Positions 56,555 through 64,000 of a stretch of DNA of 64,000 bases are shown here, piece by piece. Each line of letters starts with the position of its first letter. The first letter of the stretch is position 1. The stretch covers positions 11,633,814 through 11,697,813 of the forward strand of contig CP136063.1 in assembly GCA_032622095.1 (NCBI GenBank), written 5' to 3'. This stretch comes from Siphonodentalium dalli (taxonomy: Eukaryota > Mollusca > Scaphopoda > Gadilida > Siphonodentaliidae). Below the pieces are notes generated by a model. The model did no database searches. It had not been told where the DNA came from and was given only the letters and a program-made list of their open reading frames with translations. Both the position numbers and the translations under genes were made by a program.

Positions 56555-57500
56555 AACACCCAGTCCGGCCTTTCATCAGCGCCATGCACCATATTAGCAA
56601 CCACAACGCGCCACAGGCGTGTTGTTGCTTTTCATATTTAGGCGTGAATGACGTCATTAATTTTTTACAATACCATGAAACAGAATTTTGACGTGATGAA
56701 AATCCGGACAAGAAAAATGGGTTAAAAATCACGTGACTTCCGCTCCGCTTTTGCAAAGCCTTGTGGGAACAATAATATCAAATTGTGAAATCACGGAATC
56801 GGAAGTGGACCAAGTAGGATGGTTATGAAATTAGCAACTTCGGTTTTTCTGAACAATTCCTATGTTATGTAGGCTTATGAATTAGTTTCATTTTGACTAT
56901 TTTCGTTGGTTTGCTGACCGAAAACCAGCGAAGACGTCATGACAAGGTCCATGACGTCATTTACGTCAGTTGGTTTTGTGGGCCAGAATCCAGACACATT
57001 TGGTCTTTACCGGAAACACCGATTTCACATCACTAGACTAAACGCAATTATATATACAAAATGGCCAAAGGACATTTTATATACAATATGCACACAATAA
57101 ATATGGGATCCCTCCCTACAAACTTGTTGTTTGTTTGTTTGGTTTTCAGTGTTCCTTTTTTGTTTGTTCTTCTTTTAAAACTAGTGAGTGCATATAAGAT
57201 TATATTCTTCATCATGTTTTCAAATGTCATTTTGACTATCAGTTTGAATTTTTGACCATGCAATGAGCTAATTCAGCTGTCTTCCACAATATATACACTT
57301 AAATGTAATTAAGAGACTTCTCTAACGACCGTTTTCTAGAATACAGACTGGATTCAAACGAGAGATGTTTTCTATTGACAAGAGCTAGCTAGCTAGCGCA
57401 TAAAACTGTTCGCGCGAAAGATTTCCCCAGTGATATTTTGGGATATAGCGCCCATGTAAACATTTATATTTGTCATATAAACGTGGGAAGTTGCTAGATT
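56555..57500. other. Unassigned stretch
   Basis: Contains TGACGTCA words near 56650 and 56935-56965 and a purine/pyrimidine-biased region near 57120-57180. No gene recognised. Confidence 0.4.
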
Positions 57501-57505
57501 TAGTT

Positions 57506-58325
57506 TGGCTGAAGGGGTCACTCTCACCAAAAAAGAGCTGAATGGTACACAGGGTTTGTGATCGCCACTAACACCGTTACTTAAAGGTGGATTATCTCTT
57601 TGTAAACATGTATTATATAGTTACAGGGGTATAAAATATTAGATTTGAATCGAAGAATCCTGTCCGGAAATGCTTCTATCGATTAATATTAATTTTATTT
57701 CGAATATTTTCTGGTCTAGAAAGGTGTGTTTGTTCAGCTAACGAACAATTGTGGCTACTATTAACAGAGACCAGAAATTATATTGTGCAATTTTGTCACA
57801 AATAAACGTTAATTATACTCATTATCGCTTATATATGTGGAACAAAACAATACAAACAACCAAATCTGTGACATTTGACATTCGTTGCGTAGCCGTAGGA
57901 ACAGCCCAGTGCTCTATATCGCAATACGGTCTCATCCGAACGGTCTGTTCTAAAAATAGTAACATAAATGGGCCCGATTTAATATTCGAAATATAATCAA
58001 TATTAATTGATAGAAGCTTTTCCGGACATAGGTCTTCAGTTCATATCTATTATTTTATACCCATGCAACTATTTAAAATTTGTTATTTAAAGAGATAATC
58101 CATCTTTAAACTGTGTTTCTGAAAGTCTGGCGTCCATTAGCAGTTTGTTTTAAGTTCATTTTTAATGTTCATTGGAACGTAAACAATTATTATATAAGAG
58201 AAATCATGGCAGATACGCAAACTAAACGTCATTTCAAACCCTGTGTACCCTTCAGCACATTTTCAAATCCTGTGTACCCTTCAGCACTTTTTTTGGTGAG
58301 AGTGACCCCTTAATCTTTAGTTTGG
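57506..58325. mobile_element. Inverted-repeat element hosting MITE G
   Basis: TTAGTTTGGC..GGGGTCACTCTCACCAAAAAA and GGTACACAGGGTTTG at 57503-57557 are matched in inverse at 58230-58325 (AACCCTGTGTACC, TTTTTGGTGAGAGTGACCCC, AGTTTGGC). The right arm has an extra internal duplication of CCTGTGTACCCTTCAGCAC. The intervening DNA holds MITE copy G. Confidence 0.75.
57581..58109 (+). mobile_element. TTAA-flanked MITE, family 1, copy G
   Basis: TTAAAGGTGGATTATCTC ... GATAATCCATCTTTAA. Very close to copy C, which suggests both inserted recently. It is nested inside the inverted repeat at 57506-58325. Confidence 0.92.
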
Positions 58326-59355
58326 CATGGATGTGTATGAGTTGTTTTAACGATATACGTGGTGGCAGGGTGGTTGTACTGTAGTGTTCCGCGGAATCCG
58401 CCACTCCAACTTTGGTGAAAGTATTCAACATTTTTAAATCCCATGACTGACACAGCAACAGTTGGAAACTACGTATATAGATGGAAATTGTTTTGATAGT
58501 TTGATGTATTTTGTGTGGTTGCTCCACTACGTGTCACGTGCGATCATATTAACTATACACAAAACAATATTTCAATTAATAATTTGTTTACGGTTTAATT
58601 AACATTCAAAGTTGGTCACTGACCGACATTCGCAACTAACAATGCAGCGTCAAGCCATGCCAGAAATATACACTACGTGGTGGTTATAATGCTAACTTTA
58701 AAACGGTTCGAAGGTCGGCCATGGTAGGATTAATCAATGTTAAATGTAACAGTATCAACAACGTGGTAATATCGGCGGCCAATGTCGTTAAGGGGGGGCA
58801 ATTAGAGCTTAGTTGTATACATACATGAACATGTAGACCATTCCAATGTACAGATGCTTCATGTTCTTATCAAGACATGTCTGGCTACTAGTATCATTCT
58901 GAGCGATTCGGCCATTTCCACTTTGCTAGGAAATAACCTCATCCATAACTGGAAACCATATTTGCGAAATTCTACATTATATGGCTCTGGTGGTCAGGCA
59001 ATGACATTGACTTGTTGACGCATAGACGCGAATGGAGAATAATTTATTAACTACGGCTTTACCAAACTTTATCATATATTAAATACATTAAACTATTTTT
59101 GTGTTACATGTATCTTAGTATTTGTTCATTTACTGATACAGCACATAGGAAGTGTACGATAAGCAAAACACTGAACACCGTGGCAATTTTTTTGGGAGTG
59201 ATAATAATTCTGGTAACCCATTCAACATATCCTTCTAGCGAGGACTAATGAGCGCTATAGCGGTATTTGCAAACAACAGTTTTAATTAAAGTTAATGGTC
59301 TCCCCATTTTTGAGTATTTTGCTTATCGCACACTATTTACAAAGGTTTGGGAGTT
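58326..59355. other. Unassigned stretch
   Basis: No gene or repeat recognised. Confidence 0.4.
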
Positions 59356-60210
59356 ATCGCAAAGATTTGCTCCCCTGGCTATGAATGACCGATCGGTCTA
59401 TTTTAGCACGACCGGGCAATTGTAGATTGATAGGTTGTTCACTCAGACCTGTTTATGATGTCTGGTTTATAATGTTCTCAGAAGACTATTATCAGCAAAA
59501 AGTCTTTGCGACAAATCTCAAATATCTTTGCGATAAATCAAAAAATTTATTCACACAGTACGTAGTCTGAGATTTATCGTAAATATGTTTGAGATTTATC
59601 GTAATGGTTTGCGTGTTATCGCAAAGGTGTTTGTGATTTTTCGCAAAGTTTTGCTGCTCTCACCATTCATGCATCTGGCTGTGGATAACTGGTCGGTCTA
59701 TTTTAGCCCGACCGTTCAATTATAAATTGATAGGTTGTTCACTGAGACCTGTTTAAGATGGCTGATTTATAATGTTTACCCACAAATTAAGAAATTTTTA
59801 GCACCAAAAAAGTTTGCCACAAATCTCAAATATGTTTGCGATAAATCGCAAAATATAAAGGTTTGCGAGTTATCGCAAAGGTGTTTGTAATTTTTCGCAA
59901 AGTTGTTTTGTGATTTATCGCGAAGGTTTGCTAGCCTTATCCCACATACATGCTGGCTGTCGAAGAACGATCGGTCTATTTTAGCCCAGCCATGCTATTA
60001 TAGATCGATTGGTGGTTTACCCAGACCTGTTGAAGATGTCGGATTATATTTATATTTATACGGTTCAAGTCCATTAATGCCAATGCATGAACATATATCT
60101 GCGATAAATCACAAACCATTGCGATTAATCGCAAACCTTTTGTAATCAATCGAAAACCTTTACGCTAAATCGCATATATTTACTGCAAAGTAGTTTGCGA
60201 TTAGCACTCC
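59356..60210. repeat. ~290-bp tandem repeat with ATCGCAAA-type subrepeats
   Basis: Three units begin at about 59386, 59686 and 59966 with GATCGGTCTATTTTAGC..(A/G)CC, TTGATAGGTTGTTCACT and AGACCTGTT.A.GATG. Between them, TTTGCGATAAATC, GATTTATCGTAA and GTTATCGCAAAGGT words recur on both strands, so the region can fold extensively. Confidence 0.8.
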
Positions 60211-60810
60211 TTTCTATTTGGACTGCCTGGTGAAACTTACGGTAAACATAGTTCATACTCTTTCAGAAATTCTGAAACTGCCATCACCTGATACTACTAC
60301 TTTCGGTTTAAGCTCGATTAGATTCATGGCACCTAAAGTGTGTAATTCTCTTCCAGAGTCACGCAGAACCGCAGAGAAGATGACAGACTTTGAATGTATG
60401 TTAAAACCTGGGATTGTTTTTAATGTAAATGCAGTGCCTGTAGGATATCCTAATTATATGTATATGTTTTATATTTTAATCCTCACTTTCTGGTCTGGTA
60501 TCTCTGAATGGAACAAAAGGTGTTATCCATTAATGAAATATGGACTTCTTGTGCACATCACTGTGTATTACGCTTTTGATCGAGTCAGGGCTACCTGTCC
60601 TCAGTAAGTTTATTCGTCATTTACAAAGTTTTAGCTACTATACATATAATTTTTTTTCTTCAGATAGGTTGTGTTTTATTCACGTTACTGTTTATGTACA
60701 GTTTAATTATTTTACAAGTCAGTGAAGAGCTTAACGCTAATGTTTGTAATCTAAAATGTCTGACTTTATAAATAAAGCTTATGAACTTTTAACTTGAACT
60801 TGATTTTATG
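60211..60810 (+). mobile_element. Non-LTR retrotransposon 3' end, copy 3
   Basis: LVKLTVNIVHTLSEILKLPS, then TTFGLSSIRFMAPKVCNSLP and MTDFECMLK match the C-terminal tail of CR1/RTE-like RT polyproteins (GLRS..Y..P..WNSLP). The 3' UTR from CTACCTGTCCTCAGTAA to ATAAATAAAGC and ACTTGAACTTGA matches 32980-33178. It lies tail-to-tail with the ZNF gene. Confidence 0.78.
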
Positions 60811-60824
60811 TAGATATCATCATA

Positions 60825-60993
60825 TTGATACGAGCGATCCCCAGTGTGAATCCTCTTATGTTTCATCAGGTTACTCGTCCGAAAAAAGATGATTTCTCAC
60901 ACACAGCTCATTGATCCCGTCCCCCGTGTTGACCACCATATGTTCCGTCAGATCACCCAACTGAGTACATTATTTCTCGCACATATCACATTG
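60825..60993 (-). pseudogene. Decayed zinc fingers downstream of the ZNF stop
   Basis: Past the TAA, the minus strand reads QCDMCEK-stop-CTQLGDLTEH, then a damaged finger with frameshifts, and finally MKHKRIHTGD-like remnants. The same remnants occur at 33185-33352. These were the original last two fingers before the nonsense change. Confidence 0.8.
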
Positions 60994-62361
60994 TTACGGG
61001 CGATCACCAAAGTGAATCATATTGTGTTTATTCAAGTGACTCGACAAAGTAAATGACTTATCGCATATACCGCATTGATACGGGCGGTCCCCCGTGTGGA
61101 TCCTCGTATGTCTAGTCAGGTCGCCCGACGCAGTGAATGATTTATCGCACAGATCACATTGATACGGACGATCCCTGGAGTGGATCCTCTCATGCGCAAT
61201 CAGGTGACTGGACTGAATAAATGATTTTTCGCACATATCACATTGATACGGGCGATCCCTGGTGTGGGTCCTCTCATGCGCAGTCAGGTGACTCAACTGA
61301 GTAAATGATTTTTCACACACATCACATTGATATGGGCGATCTCCGGTGTGAATCATCTTATGTTTTGCCAGGCCACTCGACTGAATAAATGCTTTATCGC
61401 AGACATCACATCGATACGGACGATCCCCAGTGTGGACCCTCTTATGCTTCGTCAGGTCACTCATCTGAGTAAATGATTTCCCGCACACATCACATTGATA
61501 TGGACGATCCCCAGTGTGGACCCTCTTATGTTTCGTCAGGTCATTCATCTGAATAAATGATTTCTCGCATACATCACATTGATACGGGCGATACCCGGTG
61601 TGGATTCTCTTATGTTTTGTCAGGTTATTCATCTGAATAAATGATTTCTCGCACACATCACATTGATACTGGCGATACCCGGTGTGGATTCTCTTATGTT
61701 TTGTCAGGTTACCCATTTGAGTAAACGATTTCTCGCACACACCACATTGATACGGGCGATCCCCGGTGTGGACCCTCTTATTCTTCGTCAGGTCATTCAT
61801 CTGAATAAATGATTTCTCGCACAGATCACATTGATACGGACGATCCCCTGTATGGACCATCTTATGCGTCTTCAGATTACCCAACTGAGAAAATGATTTC
61901 TCGCACACATCACATTGATACGGACGATATCCAGTGTGGACCATCTTATGTCTCGCCAGGTCACTCGACGCTGTAAATGATTTCTTGCACACATCGCATT
62001 GATACGGGCGATTCCAGGTGTGGGTCCTCTCATGCGCAGTCAGGTGACTCGACTGCATAAATGATTTATCGCACACATCACATTGGTACGGTCGATCCCT
62101 GGTGTGGATCTTTTTATGCGTCGTCAGGCAACCCATCTGAGTAAATGATTTCTCGCATACATCACATTGGTACGGGCGATCACCCGCATCGATTATCTTA
62201 TGTAAGAGCAACTGCCGAGATGTGCTGCAAGGTTTCGGCCCATATCGCACCGATGAACGGACAGACGTATGTTTTGTCTTATGGCGCAAACTGCTCAACG
62301 AATCAACGCATATATGTGAACTTGTTGCGGGTGTGTGTTTATCATCTCGGACATTCTCCAT
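60994..62361 (-). CDS. C2H2 zinc-finger protein with 14 tandem fingers
   Basis: A single frame of 455 codons from ATG at 62361. Residues 1-63 carry no known domain (no KRAB, SCAN, BTB or ZAD) and end in half a finger (LLLHKIIDAGDRP). Residues about 64-452 are 14 fingers at exact 28-residue spacing with TG(D/Y)RPYQC linkers. Thirteen are canonical C2H2; the fifth (QMNDLTKN-KRVH) has Asn for its first zinc-binding His. Helices are drawn from a few types (QMN/S-D/N-LTKH, QSSHLTAH, ASSDLARH, QLGNLKTH), pointing to internal duplication. Expected role: nuclear sequence-specific DNA binding, target unknown. The stop TAA (60994-60996) replaces TAT of the next finger's Tyr, and remnants of that finger follow. 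The upstream block at 62540-62640 is shared with other family members. No intron is evident. Confidence 0.9.
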   Translation of the reverse strand: MENVRDDKHTPATSSHICVDSLSSLRHKTKHTSVRSSVRYGPKPCSTSRQLLLHKIIDAGDRPYQCDVCEKSFTQMGCLTTHKKIHTRDRPYQCDVCDKSFMQSSHLTAHERTHTWNRPYQCDVCKKSFTASSDLARHKMVHTGYRPYQCDVCEKSFSQLGNLKTHKMVHTGDRPYQCDLCEKSFIQMNDLTKNKRVHTGDRPYQCGVCEKSFTQMGNLTKHKRIHTGYRQYQCDVCEKSFIQMNNLTKHKRIHTGYRPYQCDVCEKSFIQMNDLTKHKRVHTGDRPYQCDVCGKSFTQMSDLTKHKRVHTGDRPYRCDVCDKAFIQSSGLAKHKMIHTGDRPYQCDVCEKSFTQLSHLTAHERTHTRDRPYQCDMCEKSFIQSSHLIAHERIHSRDRPYQCDLCDKSFTASGDLTRHTRIHTGDRPYQCGICDKSFTLSSHLNKHNMIHFGDRP

Positions 62362-62396
62362 TGATGGTTCAACTGTATGCTAATGTTACAGTATAG

Positions 62397-62825
62397 GCCT
62401 ATATGTTTCCGTGGAAGACCTAATGTGCACCAGTCTTAAAAGCCTGCATGGAATTACCTGCAAAAAGTTAACATAAATTATCATATAATAGTTAAATGTA
62501 TCCGACAGACGGTCGATGATTAAGTTAAGAAACCGTCGGATGATAAGCGGCTACGAAAATAGAAATGTTGCTATCCTGAAACAGGCGTGTTAAAAAAGTG
62601 GTCGTTACTAGCGGTGGGCAGAATAGAACAATGTCCTAATACATAGTTAACGAAAGTAATGGGGCGTTCCAAGGAGGGAGGCCACACCCACAGCGGTAGT
62701 ACCGGTTGCTTGTACTAATACTTTCTGTTACCCAGATCTACTTCCTAAGTGAACAGATCAGCACTTGCTTGCTCTTATATTAACTATAACTGAAACATGC
62801 ACTCTTATTTGTATTATCGTGCCAC
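62397..62825 (-). promoter_or_regulatory. Upstream region of the 14-finger ZNF gene
   Basis: Homologous over its length to 34991-35430. The part at about 62540-62640 also matches 15590-15690 upstream of the 7-finger gene. It therefore probably holds the promoter and 5' UTR. A TTAACTTTTTGCAG word near 62465-62480 on the minus strand could be a splice acceptor for a 5' non-coding exon. Confidence 0.55.
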
Positions 62826-62987
62826 TGGGGAAGATCTATTTCTTGAAATGTGGTGCTCTACCAAATTTTTGAGCAATTTTTATCGTGACATTCCGGTGCT
62901 TTACTGGAGATTTTTTATTTTCGCCGAACAACCATTTTGCCAGAAACCATGCGACAATGACAATGACCTATTCAGCTCTGGACGTTT

Positions 62988-63107
62988 TGCTAACGAACAA
63001 TAGCGGTTACTGTTGAATATGGATTATCTCTTAAAATAGTTGCGTGGGTATAAAATAATCAATGAGACCCCTGTCCGGAAAGGCTTCTATAAATTATTAT
63101 TAACTAA
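62988..63107 (-). mobile_element. TTAA-MITE family 1, copy H (rearranged fragment)
   Basis: The internal word GCTAACGAACAATAGCGGTT is joined directly to a terminal ATGGATTATCTCTTAAAATA and AGTTGCGTGGGTATAAAATA end. The centre of the element is missing. Confidence 0.75.
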
Positions 63108-64000
63108 CACCATTTCCGATTGGCAAAAGCCGCCACGTGATAGTCTTGGAAAAGGTCCTATTGGACTCTCGACAGTCATATTGGACTCCCGACTGTACAA
63201 TATGACTTTTCATATTGGACCCCGTGACCTCACGAATTAACTCTATTGCGAAATGAATCCGTGAAATTGTGATGCGCGCGCAACATTGATGGATTTTAGC
63301 AGACGTTTCACTTCCGCGTTGAGTTTTTGCTCACTTCGTGTTTACTTTTCTAAATCATTATTTCTGATGATCAATATACGGTACAGGCTTTTATAGAGAA
63401 TTAAGTGCCGACAAATACCAAAAATAACCACAAAATTTTATTTCCAAAATTTGGATAAACATACAGATGGATAATAAAAATGTCATTATACAATGTTGTG
63501 TACAGTATGAGTATTTCTTGTACTCGTCCATGTTGTGGTGAGAAGTCATATTGGCGTGTCTCGTCCATTATGACTTTCCACCACAATCAGGTCTGGCAAA
63601 TATGAGAATACAGCTACAATAGCTGTATTCAGCTAACCTAGCTGTATTCAGCTATATATTATACTCTCAAACCGGCTGTTTTTCAATAATAAACTAGAAG
63701 CGCTAATTTGCGCATCGAAATTAGGCTACCAGATATTCCGGCCACCCTAAACCAATTCAAAACCGTCACTTGTTTTCTGACAAAGTGTTGCATTTTTTCG
63801 ACACGGCGATGCTGATTTTGGGTGAAAACTTACTACGGCGGTCGATGTCAGGCAATAATCTGGGGACTATTTTCTGCGAATGCATGCACTTGCTAACTTC
63901 TAAAACAAATATAAACTTCACCGCACACATTCGTTTCCTTCTTCCCGATGTTAAACCGATAGGGGCGTTATAATGGTGTACCTATCTCAAGCATTTAAAA
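63108..64000. other. Unassigned; small hairpins
   Basis: A ~21-bp-stem hairpin lies at 63531-63587 (TTGTGGTG.GAAGTCATA / TATGACTTTCCACCACAA). 63605-63655 repeats AGCTGTATTCAGCTA. TATTGGACTCCCGAC-type words repeat at 63160-63225. No gene recognised. Confidence 0.45.

Overview
This window is eukaryotic nuclear DNA, most likely from a marine or freshwater mollusc or another lophotrochozoan. It is AT-rich, has no dense co-oriented genes, and has intronless multi-finger C2H2 zinc-finger (ZNF) genes with TGDRPYQC linkers. It also carries many foldback and miniature inverted-repeat elements, non-LTR retrotransposon 3' fragments, a tRNA-like SINE, and the (GACA/GACGGAC)n-tailed dispersed repeats that are common in bivalve genomes. 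The taxon is inferred from this repeat style and is not proven. Nothing bacterial or phage-like is present.

Layout. 1-365 is a broken ZNF on the plus strand. About 490-7495 is one 46-bp satellite array (roughly 150 units), followed by a 42-bp minisatellite. 8-15 kb is repeat-rich intergenic DNA with a TTAA-flanked MITE, a 611-bp palindrome and a candidate first exon of a minus-strand gene. 15.6-18.3 kb holds a plus-strand ZNF gene with a decayed, element-riddled tail. 18.9-32.5 kb is a mosaic of MITEs, foldbacks, minisatellites, a SINE and a BED-finger remnant. 32.6-35.4 kb is a ZNF pseudogene with its retroelement-derived 3' flank and its upstream region; a foldback element splits it. 37.6-40.1 kb is a second satellite (about 48 bp) with a 237-bp higher-order repeat. 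42.2-44.0 and 45.6-47.2 kb are two copies of a dispersed repeat block. 47.5-48.3 kb is a LINE 3' end inserted in the 48-bp satellite. 52.0-56.6 kb is a 1353-bp tandem amplicon bounded exactly by MITE ends. 59.4-60.2 kb is a ~290-bp tandem repeat. 60.2-62.8 kb is the best gene in the window, a 14-finger ZNF on the minus strand. It is a segmental-duplication partner of the 32.6-35.4 kb pseudogene.

How the parts relate. The three larger ZNF loci share a related upstream block. The two duplicated loci also share retroelement 3' UTR sequence tail-to-tail with the ZNF, and an ancestral nonsense codon that ends the protein; a third remnant at 49.97 kb carries the same stop. The ZNF family therefore spread by segmental duplication and then decayed by frameshift, nonsense mutation and transposon insertion. 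Outside the ZNF genes I see only weak candidate exons. Most of the sequence is repeat-driven, and the items most worth a second look are repeat-architecture phenomena rather than a defence or metabolic system.
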